A stretch of 64,000 nt of DNA from Eutreptiella sp. 'Long Island Sound 2002' (taxonomy: Eukaryota > Euglenozoa > Euglenophyceae > Eutreptiales > Eutreptiaceae): assembly GCA_964036045.1 (NCBI GenBank), contig OZ038378.1, positions 163,243,311-163,307,310 of the forward strand. The letters run 5' to 3'. The position numbers and the translations under genes were made by a program. Shown here piece after piece: positions 36,002 through 47,649 of the stretch. How positions within the stretch are numbered: the stretch's first letter is position 1; each line of letters starts with the position of its first letter. The notes beneath the pieces were generated by a model that ran no database searches, was not told the DNA's origin, and worked only from the letters and a program-made list of their open reading frames with translations.

Positions 36002-39000
36002 AATCAAGACTGAATATTGGGACCGAGCTGGTGGGGCAGGGAACATCAAGTATGCCTGGTGAGGGACACCAATGAGTCACACATTGAAGGCCGTTGACAT
36101 AGTGGAATCAGCTTGCAAGTGATCCCCTTCACCACAAGGCCCACTTTCAAGGCTTTTTTGGACTTTGAGGGGCCAAAATGCCCCCAAAATGGGCTCAAAA
36201 TGGGCTCATTTCACGCGTTGGTGCACCCCAAATGGTCTAGGATGAGGTTTGGAAAAATGCGTTTTTGACCCATTTTGGACCCATTTTTGGTCCCAAAACA
36301 GCCCATTGTCAAGGCATTTTGGGATTTTCGGAGGACGAAAATGGGTCACCACAAGCTCAAAACAATCCAAAAACACTTGTGTTAGCGTCGCACATGGTCT
36401 AGGATCATTTTTGAGAAAAGTCATCTTTTTGCCCCTATTGGACCCTAATGACCCATTTGGGCACCCACCTGTTTGGGCTTGAGCTTGCAGCTTGCCGCAG
36501 CCTACCGGGCCTAAGTACGGGGGTCTAGGCGTCCGTTTGGGCAATTCTGAGGGGTGGAAACCACAAAAAGTGGGGGATTGCGGGTGGAGTAGGTGCCCTC
36601 GGAATCGCGTTTTGAGCCATGTAGCCAAAGATATGGCCTGTTCTTGGTTTGTGGCTGTTGCCAGCCAGTCTACACAAAATTTGGGGCTTCTAGGGGTCTA
36701 TTTGGGCCGTTTCAAGGACATATGGTGGAGTTCGAGGGCCGCAAAGGGCTCGCTGACACGGGAAAGTCAAGCCGCACGTAGAGTGTACCCACCCTTTCCA
36801 TTCGCTTGGCCGTTTTGAACGGGTTCTACGGTTGTTTTGGCCCAAAAATGGCTGCTTTTGGCCCTAAATTGCAGTTTTTGAAACCGACGTCCGCCACTTG
36901 CGACAACTGTTCCCAGCCGCCACCATTGAGTTTCTTGCTGAAACTTTGTGTGGTTGTCCCTCACACCCATAGGTGTCATCCACCAAAATTTCAACCTAAT
37001 CCGAACCACCACGACGGAGTTCTGATTTTTGCCCATTTCGCGCGTGCTGCGGCTTGCTTGCTGCTTGCTGCTGCTGTTGCTGCTGCTGCTAAACCTGGTA
37101 GGTCCACCCTAGACCCTGAAAAGGGTTATAAAACCAAGACTGGTTCCACCAGCTCGGTGACCCTAATGAAGACTGAATATTGGGACCGAGTTGGTGGGGG
37201 AGGGAACATCAACTATGACTGGTGAGGGACATTAAGAATGATTCACACCTTGATGGCTCTTGACAAAGTGAAAACAGGTTGCAAGTGAACTCCATCACCA
37301 CGAGGCCCACTTTCAAGGGTTTTTGGACTTCTCAGGGGCCAAAATGCCCCAAAATGGGCTCAAAATGGGCTCATTTCACCCGTTTGTGCACCCCAAATGG
37401 TCCAAGATGAGGTTTGCAAAAATGCGTTTTTGACCCATTTTTGACCCATTTTTGGTCCCAAAACAGCCCATTTTCAAGGCATTTTGGGATTTTCGGAGGA
37501 CGAAAATGGGCCACCACAAGCTCAAAACAATCCAAAAACACTTGTGTTAGCGTCGCACATGGTCTAGGATCATTTTTGAGAAAAGTCATCTTTTTGCCCC
37601 TACTGGACCCTGTTGACCCATTTGGGCACCCACCTGTTTGGGCTTGAGCTTGCAGCTTGCCGCACCCTAGTGGGCCTAGGTATTGGGGTCTAGGCGTCCG
37701 TTTGGGCAATTCTGAGGGGTGGAAACCACAAAAAGTGGGGGGTTGCGGGTGGAGTAGGTGCCCTCGGAATCGCATTTTGAGCCATGTAGCCAAAGATATG
37801 GCCTATTCTTGGTTTGTGGCTGTCGGCGTTTGGAGCTTCTGGGGGCCTTTTTGGGCCGTTTCCGGGACATATCATGGAGTTAGAGGGCCGCAAAGGGCTC
37901 GTTGACACGGGGAAGTCAAGCCGCACGTGCAGTGTACCCACCGTTTCCCTTTGTTTGGCCGTTTTGAATGTGTTCCAGGGCTTTTTTGGCCCAAAAATGG
38001 CTGTTTTTGGCCCTAAACTGCAGTTTTTGAAACTGAGGTCCACCACTTGCGAATCCCGTTTTCGGCCGCCACCGTTGAGTTTCTTGCTCAAACTTTGTGT
38101 GATTGTACTTCACACCCATAGGTATCATGCACCAAAATTTCAACCAAATCCAAAGCACCACGACGGAGTTCTGATTTTTACCCATTTCGCGTGTGCTGTT
38201 GCTTGCTGCTTGCTGCTTGCTTGCTGCTGCTCAACCTGGTAGGTCCACCCTAGACACAAAAAAGGGTTATAAAACCAAGACTGGTTCCACCAGCTCGGTG
38301 ACCCTAACCCTAATCAAGACTGAATATTGGGACCGAGCTGGTGGGGCAGGGAACATCAACTATGATTGGTGAGGGACATTAAGAATGATTCACACATTGA
38401 TGGCTCTTGACAAAGTGAAAACAGGTTGCAAGTGAACCCCATCACCACGAGGCCCACTTTCAAGGGTTTTTGGACTTCTCAGGGGCCAAAATGCCCCAAA
38501 ATGGGCTCAAAATGGGCTCATTTCACCCGTTTGTGCACCCCAAATGGTCCAAGATGAGGTTTGCAAAAATGCGTTTTTGACCCATTTTTGACCCATTTTT
38601 GGTCCCAAAACAGCCCATTGTCAAGGCATTTTGGGATTTTCGGAGGACGAAAATGGGTCACCACAAGCTCAAAACAATCCAAAAACACTTGTGTTAGCGT
38701 CGCACATGGTCTAGGATCATTTTTGAGAAAAGTCATCTTTTTGCCCCTATTGGACCCTGTTGACCCATTTGGGCACCCACCTGTTTGGGCTTGAGCTTGC
38801 AGCTTGCCGCACCCTAGTGGGCCTAGGTATTGGGGTCTAGGCGTCCGTTTGGGCAATTCTGAGGGGTGGAAACCACAAAAAGTGGGGGGTTGCGGGTGGA
38901 GTAGGTGCCCTCGGAATCGCATTTTGAGCCATGTAGCCAAAGATATGGCCTATTCTTGGTTTGTGGCTGTCGGCGTTTGGAGCTTCTGGGGGCCTTTTTG

Positions 39001-40622
39001 GGCCGTTTCCGGGACATATCATGGAGTTAGAGGGCCGCAAAGGGCTCGTTGACACGGGGAAGTCAAGCCGCACGTGCAGTGTACCCACCGTTTCCCTTTG
39101 TTTGGCCGTTTTGAATGTGTTCCAGGGCTTTTTTGGCCCAAAAATGGCTGTTTTTGGCCCTAAACTGCAGTTTTTGAAACTGAGGTCCACCACTTGCGAA
39201 TCCCGTTTTCGGCCGCCACCGTTGAGTTTCTTGCTCAAACTTTGTGTGATTGTACTTCACACCCATAGGTATCATGCACCAAAATTTCAACCAAATCCAA
39301 AGCACCACGACGGAGTTCTGATTTTTACCCATTTCGCGTGTGCTGTTGCTTGCTGCTTGCTGCTTGCTTGCTGCTGCTCAACCTGGTAGGTCCACCCTAG
39401 ACACAAAAAAGGGTTATAAAACCAAGACTGGTTCCACCAGCTCGGTGACCCTAACCCTAATCAAGACTGAATATTGGGACCGAGCTGGTGGGGCAGGGAA
39501 CATCAACTATGATTGGTGAGGGACATTAAGAATGATTCACACATTGATGGCTCTTGACAAAGTGAAAACAGGTTGCAAGTGAACCCCATCACCACGAGGC
39601 CCACTTTCAAGGGTTTTTTGGACTTTGAGGGGCCAAAATGCCCCAAAATGGGCTCAAAATGGGCTCATTTCACCCGTTTGTGCACCCCAAATGGTCTAGG
39701 ATGAGGTTTGGAAAAATGCGTTTTTGACCCATTTTTGACCCATTTTTGGTCCCAAAACAGCCCATTGTCAAGGCATTTTGGGATTTTCGGAGGACGAAAA
39801 TGGGTCACCACAAGCTCAAAACAATCCAAAAACACTTGTGTTAGCGTCGCACATGGTCTAGGATCATTTTTGAGAAAAGTCATCTTTTTGCCCCTACTGG
39901 ACCCTGTTGACCCATTTGGGCACCCACCTGTTTGGGCTTGAGCTTGCAGCTTGCCGCACCCTAGTGGGCCTAGGTATTGGGGTCTAGGCGTCCGTTTGGG
40001 CAATTCTGAGGGGTGGAAACCACAAAAAGTGGGGGGTTGCGGGTGGAGTAGGTGCCCTCGGAATCGCATTTTGAGCCATGTAGCCAAAGATATGGCCTAT
40101 TCTTGGTTTGTGGCTGTCGGCGTTTGGAGCTTCTGGGGGCCTTTTTGGGCCGTTTCCGGGACATATCATGGAGTTAGAGGGCCGCAAAGGGCTCGTTGAC
40201 ACGGGGAAGTCAAGCCGCACGTGAAGTGTACCCACCGTTTCCCTTTGTTTGGCCGTTTTGAATGTGTTCCAGGGCTTTTTTGGCCCAAAAATGGCTGTTT
40301 TTGGCCCTAAGCTGCAGTTTTTGAAACTGAGGTCCACCACTTGCGAATCCCGTTTTCGGCCGCCACCGTTGAGTTTCTTGCTCAAACTTTGTGTGATTGT
40401 ACTTCACACCCATAGGTATCATGCACCAAAATTTCAACCAAATCCAAAGCACCACGACGGAGTTCTGATTTTTTCCCATTTCGCGCGTGCTGCTGCTTGC
40501 TTGCTTGCTTGCTGCTTGCTGCTTGCTGCTTGCTTGCTGCTGCTAAACCTGGTAGGTCCACCCTAGACACAAAAAAGGGTTATAAAACCAAGACTGGTTC
40601 CACCAGCTCGGTGACCCTAACC
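36002..40622 (+). repeat. Tandem satellite: four units of about 1.15 kb with telomere-like junctions
   Basis: Unit starts (AATCAAGACTGAATATTGGG or AATGAAGAC...) are at 36002, 37165, 38312 and 39459; spacings are 1163, 1147 and 1147 bp, and the last unit ends near 40622. Units 3 and 4 start after CCCTAACCCTAA; unit 2 after a single CCCTAA. Each unit ends with a GCTTGCTGC microsatellite, AGGGTTATAAAACCAAGACT and CTCGGTGACCCTAA. Repeated 140-, 133- and 89-codon frames on the minus strand recur because the DNA recurs; none has a recognisable domain. The unit is also present inverted at 15780-16850. Confidence 0.93.
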
Positions 40623-41430
40623 TGAAGCCCCCCCCCCCCTCCCCCTCCAGGGTTGTCACTGTCAGATTCACGATCTCGTTCCTTTTCTTGCCCTTATCAC
40701 TGCGGGGAGCACGTCTCGTCTCTATGTACGCATCCTCACTGTCCCTGGCACTGTCACCCTCAAAAAAAGCCAATTGCCATTCTGCTTGTGTCACTGAGTG
40801 ACACCCAGCCACACACCAGAAAATTGACCACATGGTATCCGTATCCCAAGCAGCCGCAGGCCGGAAGGTAAAATTTGGACCCTGTTCCATGTTCAATTGG
40901 ACATTAAAAGAGCGGGGCGGGGGGATCCCCCTCCCCACATAGTGTACGGCCCTTCTACTTCTTCCCTGGTTGCGGCGGTCCGCCCTGGGTTTGTGCAATT
41001 CTCTGCTGTGTGCATTGCGGTCGACGTTGGACATGGGCTTCCCAGAGACTGGCAATGCGGAATGACGAAAATGGCACTTGTCCCCATACCTGCACGAGCC
41101 ATGTTTCAGCCAGTGGTTGCACACCTTTGAGTTGCTGCTGGCTCCCAATTCTTGAGCCACATGAGGTCTCCTTTCCGGCGCCCCATGATTATGCCCTGTG
41201 CTGCGCTTGTCCGCATCGTTGCGCCGATCGCTGCGCACATCATTCGTGTTGCTCCCTGTGGGTGCATGCACTGATGAATGGCTGAAATGACACTTGTCCC
41301 CGTATTGGCACGCTCCGTGCTTCAGCCAATGATCGCAGGCCTTGGGTCGGCGTTGCTTGATTGCAGGCGCCGCACCCCCTGCTCCTTGCCCATGACCTTC
41401 AGCTCCGCCATCGACACCCGTGGAACTCAT
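40623..41430 (-). pseudogene. Chimeric partial copy of the helicase-RBR gene: CCCH-finger exon fused to unrelated sequence
   Basis: From the Met at 41430 the frame encodes the same start as the helicase-RBR gene (MSSTGVDGGAEGHGQGAGG), both CCCH fingers with all ligands intact, and about 150 residues, then departs at 40973 (RADRRNQGRSRR) into about 110 residues with no known domain (GDSARDSEDAYIETRRA...). The frame runs on into the satellite end near 40543. Substitutions in the copied part keep the zinc ligands. The helicase and ligase domains are absent. It could be expressed as a small CCCH protein if a promoter lies upstream, but a dead duplicate is the simpler reading. Confidence 0.7.
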
Positions 41431-41478
41431 TGGATCGAGCTGTAACAAAAAGCACAAACAGACATGTCATTTCAGGGC

Positions 41479-42440
41479 TCCCCCATTTTCAGCCCACCTC
41501 CACCATTTGGCGAAATCTTGGATTCCACTGTTCAAACCTTGCACCAAGCTTGCAAGGCAGCATACCTCAGCTCCCAACCAACAAAGTTGTGAGCACAGAG
41601 TCCTTTGACACCTTGTTCACAATCTCTATGGGTGTGCAAATATGAGCCTAACATTATGCACAATCCAGATCTACAAGGGGAGCCGTGGAATTTATGTGAT
41701 CTGGTGTTGTAACTGTTTGTGGTGTTTGCCACAGTCGGGTCGGCGAGCGTGCAACACAACATTTTTAATTTTATTTTGTATACCAGTGTTGCGCGCTCAT
41801 TTCTGAGAAATCGGTTGCAGATTTTCAAGGTTTCATAGCCGGAACCCATCGATTGGATCCTAAATCATCTCTCCAATCAGATTTCTGTCGCCGCAGCTTT
41901 GCGCGCCCAAAATCAACCAATTTTTCTGCTGGCGCGATGGTTTCGATTCATTGGGGAGCTAATCTATCTCCCAATTGATGGATCCAATCAGTGAAATACC
42001 AAAAAAATTCGGCCCTGCAGCTGCAAAACGATGCGCCAAAGTTCCAGGAAACAGTTCACGGGGCTCCCTCCCTCCAGAACCTGCGCATCCCGATTCCAAA
42101 AGACACAGACACGTTAAATGAGGGAAAAAACACCTTTGCACACTCAGAAACAATAGATTTAACATTTTGGGTACACAACTGGTACCATTTGCGAATCCAC
42201 TGTCTTGGAAAATACAGTCTCTACAAATAACTACTGGGCATTACTCCTCTTAGCTACAACATAGACAACTGTTCGCCCGCACCGGTAGAAGACGACCGCC
42301 GGCACCCAACGACACACCACTCCAACAATCGACACAACACACCCAACGAATCCTATCCCCAGCTTACCCAGTGGGTCCCGGATGCCACACACGACGGCGG
42401 CGTGGAGCCGAACGCAAGTCCTGACGACAACACACCCGTT
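41479..42440. other. No supportable gene
   Basis: Short overlapping frames only. 41840-41995 is AT-rich with several GAT(C/T)CAAT-like words. No RNA gene or tandem repeat was recognised. Confidence 0.45.
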
Positions 42441-42445
42441 ATGAA

Positions 42446-42643
42446 GCAATTCCGCCCTCTTTTGGGCCCCTGAGAAGGCAAGGGTGGGGCCAATTCTGAT
42501 TTTGTTCCCCTTGTTGGGACCCTTGAGAATGCAGGGGTTACGTAGCAATTCCGCCCTCTTTTGGGCCCCCAAGAAGGCAGGGGTGGGGCAGCCAATTCTG
42601 ATTTTGTTCCCCTTTGTTGGGGACCCCCGAGCATGCAGCTATT
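42446..42643 (+). repeat. Tandem duplication of about 99 bp
   Basis: GCAATTCCGCCCTCTTTTGG to a CCAATTCTGATTTTGTTCCC block occurs at 42446 and again at 42545 with small differences. Confidence 0.85.
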
Positions 42644-43039
42644 GCCTTATTATGCAACGTGCTTTGTAGGGAAGGTGTGCAGTCACACATGGTCGACTTG
42701 GGGGGCTTCTCCAGGAGAGGGTAAATCTGGGGCTGAAGTCGGGATAGTTAATAGAAAAGTAGTGCGCCAGGCGCGTGCCGGGCAAACATTCCCCCCTTGG
42801 TCGTCCACCCGTTGGGTTGGGGTTGGAGGGGGGCGGGTTCAGCAAATGGCGAGAGGTAGGGTGCCCACTCACCTAACCCCAAACGCCGGGGGAATCATTT
42901 CTTTTTTACTGCGGGAGAGTGTGACGGTTGCCCGTCTGCTCACAAGTGCTGCTTCTGCCCCGGGGTGTCCCTCCCATGCTGGTGCCAGTGTGGTCGACTT
43001 CACTGGGGACGCCACAGTCTTGCAATCACTACATGGGTA

Positions 43040-45497
43040 TCAGAGTACCCCCCCGCCCTCTTGTCCTTCCCCACCCCAAGGAAGACGGTCCCCCATCACC
43101 TCCTGGGGGACGGTTGCCAAGTGACGGTCCCCCACCGCCCCCTGGGTAACTGCACTACCACCGTACACGAACAGACGCACGTCGTGCAAGACGGTCTTCC
43201 CATCGTGCTCATAAGTAATGCGGCGATATGCATCACCGTGCTCCGAACAACTTGCGCCAACATAAGCTCCCCCGTGGAGCGGATGAACATTGCATTTGTC
43301 GCAAGGGGGAAACAGGTTTGTGCTGTCAAGTTCTAGTGCAGCGAAAGTGAGCAAAATGTCCTGCCATGAGTACCGCTCGCGCTGGGGGATGGCCTCCAGC
43401 TGCTGCCGGCCGTCCAGGTGGAACCTCCACGTCGCCGTCCAGTCCCTGGTGTGCGGCCAGCGGCGCCGCGCCCACCGCCAGAGGCAGTAGAGGGCATGGC
43501 CTGGGTGCCAGGTGCCGGCTGCCCCCGACACGATGGCCGTTAGGGGGTCCAGGGGCTGGCTGTTGGGCAGGGGGGTGGGGGTGTCCGGCAGGGCTGTGTT
43601 CGCTGGGAGCATGGAGTCGACGGCCTCCAGGCTCCAGTGGCTCTCCTGTGGGTGCGGGGTGATCCGCACTTGGTAGTAGTGGCCACTTTCCAACACGATC
43701 ATGGCGATGGTGCTGGGGTCACGTTCGCGTGGCGGGGGCACTGCGCGTGCCGTCTCCGGGTACCGCTCCACCATGCCCGTGAGGTTACGCCCCCTGTCGC
43801 GGGCTGTCCTGCTTTCCCATTCCGCCAGGCCTTCGTACGGTGGGATGCGGAGGGTTTCGGCTCTCGGTGGCGGGGCGGCCCGCTCCCGGCCCCCGGTGCT
43901 GGGCGCGGGCCTGGGGTCCGTCGGTGGCGCTATGAGCGTGTGTGCCCAGCCCAGGTGTGGGACCCATATGCCTCCCTGGTCCGGCTGGTGGGTGTTGAAC
44001 CACCAGATCCACGCGTCAACAAGGTCGTCCGTGATCTGTGTCCCGGGGGTGACGAGCGCCTGGAGCTGCCGCACAAAGACTTCGGTTGTTGCGGCGTGTG
44101 GCAGGGGGACCACGGCGAAGAGCTTGCTCGGGTCAACGTCCTAGAGGTGTTCCCGGAGGGCTGGCACTAGCTCGCTCGAGGGTGCGGTGGCGTGGATGCC
44201 GTAGAGCGCCCTCAGTTCAGCGTCGTCGAAGGGACCCGTGTTCCTCCGTTGCGGTGGTCGGGGGGGTGGGGGGGGCATGGTCTCCCGGTCCTGGTCCGGT
44301 GTGGCGCCAGTCGGGGAGGGGTGCCCTGGGGCGGTGCCGGGGTGTCCCCTAGGCACGTTCCCCGTGGAGGGCTCCCGTTGCTGGGGCATCGAACAGGCCG
44401 CGGCGGTGGGCAGTGAGTCACCTGACTCCTGAGGGCCTGAGGTCTCTGTCATTTCTGCGTCCGCTCCTGGGCCGCTTGTGTCGTGCTCCCGTTGTTGCGG
44501 TGCGTCCTCCGCGCCCCGGCGGTTTGGCCGTGTTGCTGCTGGGGTGGGGAACCCCGTGGTGTACAGGCCCAGTTGGTCGGGTGGCCGGTGCCCGTGTTCG
44601 GGACCGGTGTCATCGCGTCCCGCTTGCGGGGGGGGGGTGTTGGGAGGGTTGTCCTCCCACCCCTTGTGCAGACCGTTGGTCGGCCGCGGGTTCCCTTGGC
44701 CGTGTGTCCGTGGCGTGCTGTCCCCCCGGTAGCGGGCCGGCCGCCGACCCTGGGAGGGAGGTGGCGGATGAGTTGGACGCTCCGTCTGCTGCCCGGTGGG
44801 GGCCCGTGTGAAGCGCTGCCTGTCGCTCTCGCTCGGCTGGCGTGGGAATGGTGGGGATGTGCGCCCGTTCGGTGCGGGGCCTCTTGGACCGGCGTCGGGG
44901 ATCGGTGGTAGATGATGTCCATTGGGCGTGGAGGTCGTTGGGACCTCCATGGCCTCTGTCCGTATCCTCGTGGAAGACGACTCGCCGTGCTGCGGGAGGC
45001 GGCGTGCGGCTGCGGCGCCGGGAGCGGCTAGGGTTCCTTGTCTCCTGGTGCTGCTCCGGCGTGCCGCCTTGCATCCCTGAGGTGTGAGGACTGCCTTGGC
45101 CCCTCCGCGGGGCGAACGGTCGGAGGGGGCTTCTGTACGTGCCAGAGGGGGAACCCATTCCGGGTGGTGGCCCCCGTTGGCGTTTTGGGGAGTTACGGCG
45201 CGCCGCCTGCCTTGGGGGCTCCGGGACGTCTTGGGACCGCGGCCGCCGGTGGCCTGAGGCGTGCCCTTGGTAGCCCGGGGATCCAGGGATGTCCCAGATG
45301 TTGTGCCTTTGCATGGCCGCACGGATGCGCAGGGCTGCGCGCTGGTGCCATTGCCAGTGTAGTCCGTTCATTTCGTCCGGGCTGTAGGCCCCCATATGCG
45401 CCATGAGCCGGGTGGCCACATAGTGCCATTGGCCGGGGTGGTCCATGGTGGCGGGGGGCGTGTGCCCCGTCCGATGGCCGAAGGTGATGTCTGCCAT
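43040..45497 (-). pseudogene. Element-like gene: Pro/Arg-rich N-terminus and a conserved-looking C-terminal domain, split by an in-frame TAG
   Basis: The C-terminal frame (43040-44140) is in phase with the upstream frame 44141-45322; the two are separated only by one TAG at 44141-44143 (REHL, stop, DVDPSKLFAVV). Another N-terminal frame from the Met at 45497 (MADITFGHRTGHTPP) overlaps in a different phase, so a frameshift is also likely. The C-terminal part has DDLVDAWIWWFNTHQPDQGG and VLESGHYYQVRITP...EAVDSM, which recalls the His/Asp strands of Ulp1/C48 cysteine proteases carried by some transposons, but no catalytic Cys in a DCG context is seen. A CDKCNVHPLHGG segment could bind metal. The middle is low-complexity Pro/Arg/Gly. 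Function unknown. Confidence 0.4.
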
Positions 45498-46368
45498 GGT
45501 GTGGGTTCCCTCCCCGAGGTGGCGGGACCGCGAAGTAAGCAGCCATCGGAGGAGTACAGGAGATACAAGTGGCAGTGCCCCACCACACAGTCACCCACAC
45601 AACAACACAGGGAGCCGCAACGAAAAATTTTGGGTTGACCAAGTGACGCCCCCCCCAGCCCCCTGTGTAACATTCTGTCTGGTTGTTGCTCCTTTACAGG
45701 CCTGGACAGTCACCCGTTCTTCCCTTCGCATGTTGCGTCGGGTTGCTGCTTTCTGTCGGCCGCTTGCTGGTATGCCATCCGCTCCATTTCGGTTCCCTGT
45801 TCCTGCTATTCTGTTTGCCTCTCCTCCTTGCTGTGCCCCTCCTCCCTGTTCGCCTGTCCCTGTCTGCCCTGCTCGCCCTTGTCCCTCCTGGTGTGGCTCC
45901 CGCGTTCTGTGTGTATGTGTTGCTCCTCCCCCTGTCTGTTGGCGCTCCTGGGTGCCACTGTCACGCACTCCCTCCTGTCCCACCTGCCTACCCCCCCGTA
46001 CGAGGGTTTCACATCTCTGTACGACGTGGACTGTCCCGTGCGCGGCTGGCTGGTCACGGCCCTGTTGCCACCCCGTGGCGGGCACCTTCCGGCGCGCGGG
46101 GCGCAGCTCCTGCCCTTGTGGAGTATGTGGGCACCTTGTAGAGGGAGGGGGGGGGGGTGTTTGCCGATGGCTCTCTTGGCGTGCGCCGCATTTGGTGTTT
46201 AGGGTGTACCGTGTCTCCGTGCCCCCCCCCCCCCCCCGCTGCTTCTGCACCGGCATCTACTGATACCCTGCCATTGCCATCCCTCCCTATTCGCAAACAC
46301 AACTCGTGTTTCTCTCTCATACTGCACTGGTGTTCTCGGGTAGGCCTGGGTGCGCCGCTGCCACCACA

Positions 46369-46725
46369 CTACCACCACATGCCCCAGCCCGTTTGCCCAG
46401 TTGACCTTGTGTATCCTGTTGGGGCTCGTCTCACTGCCGTGTGTGGGGCGGCCATGTGCCCAGTTGCTTTGCCGCTTGCGCTCATTGCTGTTGGTGTGCG
46501 GCGCCGGGGGGGCAGCATGTCGCTCCTTGCATCCCCTTGTGGTTGTCGCGTTGTCCCACTTGCAGTTGGGTGGTACCAAGGGCACCGCGCACTTTTGCAC
46601 ATGTCTCCAAATCTACAAACTGACCGGTCACTGGTGTTTGTTGGGGTTGTTCTGGGGTGAATGTGGTGCATTCTTGCACTTTCACTTTCTGGGCTGCTGA
46701 GGGGCTCCCCGTTTGAGGACTTCAC
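46369..46725 (-). CDS. Small ORF with a CCCH zinc finger, unrecognised
   Basis: 118 codons. Residues about 37-53 read CRFGDMCKSARCPWYHP, a C-x5-C-x4-C-x3-H finger. The rest is Ser/Thr/Pro/Arg-rich. It lies upstream, on the same strand, of the Pro-rich element-like gene at 43040-45497, so it may be the nucleic-acid-binding ORF of that element. Frames upstream (46732-47283) are Gln/His/Thr-rich and have no domain. Start uncertain. Confidence 0.35.
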   Translation of the reverse strand: MKSSNGEPLSSPESESARMHHIHPRTTPTNTSDRSVCRFGDMCKSARCPWYHPTASGTTRQPQGDARSDMLPPRRRTPTAMSASGKATGHMAAPHTAVRRAPTGYTRSTGQTGWGMWW

Positions 46726-47419
46726 TCCGGCCTATCCATGCCTCGGAGCTAGGGACTCGTGTGAGTCCACCCCTTGGTTGGTCATGTTCTCCTCCCGGTG
46801 TGGTCGGGATGGTGATGGCTCCCGGGAGTGCATCAGGGAAGAATCCCTTCTATGTTGTCTGTAGGTGTGGCCTTGGTTGTTGCGTGTGTGGTGGGCGCCA
46901 TGTTGGCGTTGGGGCGTTGGGTCGTGGGCCCTTGGTGATGCTCCACGCGTGTGCCTTGTTTGTGGGCGGCGGTGGCTGTGTGTGGGTGAAGTGCCCGTGT
47001 GGTGGGTTTGGCCCCCACCCTGGGTGTTGGGTGTTGGGCTGGTGTTGGTGCTCGCGGCGGGTGATGTGGCTGTCCGCCGCTGTTGTTGCGGTACACTACT
47101 TTGCTTTGCTTTGTTGTACTGTGTGCTGCATGTTGTCGTGTGCTGGCGCGTTTCATTGTGTGCCTCTGCCGGCTTTGGGCTTGGGTCTGCTGCGTTGCGT
47201 TGTGTGCTACGCTGCCTCCGGGGAAGGACAAGGGGTGGGGAAAGACAAGGGGGGGGGGTAATGCATCCTAGACAAGAGCTCACAAACGATGTTGGACAAT
47301 ATTATTTTAACCATGAGACATTGTAATGTGATTCTACCTACTCAACATGACTCCTTTGTAACAAATTTCTAAGTTTAACAATGTAGTACAATTATTAGTC
47401 ATTGGCATAGTTATCGGTC

Positions 47420-47570
47420 AGTTTACCTTATGTGGTTGACAAATGGTTGATACATAGTTGACAAATTGACAAATCAGTGACAGTTGGCTGACAGCTGGTT
47501 GACATGTGGGTGACGAGTGACTTGACCAATGGTTGACCAATGGTTCACATGTGATTGACAGGTTGGTAAG
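47420..47570 (+). repeat. Degenerate GGTTGACA minisatellite
   Basis: About ten imperfect copies of a TGGTTGACAAA/TGGTTGACC-type word in 150 bp. Confidence 0.7.
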
Positions 47571-47649
47571 ATTTGGGGGTTTGTTTTGTCGGGTTTGGAA
47601 TCTTTCTGTGTGACATGTCGGAGGGTGGTTTTAGTAAAGTTGTTTAAAA

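Noticed and set aside
36206-40570. Recurring 140-, 133-, 89- and 142-codon frames
   Set aside because: They recur only because the satellite DNA recurs; no domain, no codon signature, and both strands are equally open.
36002-40622. CRISPR-like array
   Set aside because: Repeat unit is about 1.15 kb, without short repeats and unique spacers; the window is eukaryotic.
45591-46256. Gln/Arg/Gly-rich minus strand frame
   Set aside because: Purine-rich low-complexity translation of a C/T-rich tract; similar composition also at 11193-11558 with no alignment.
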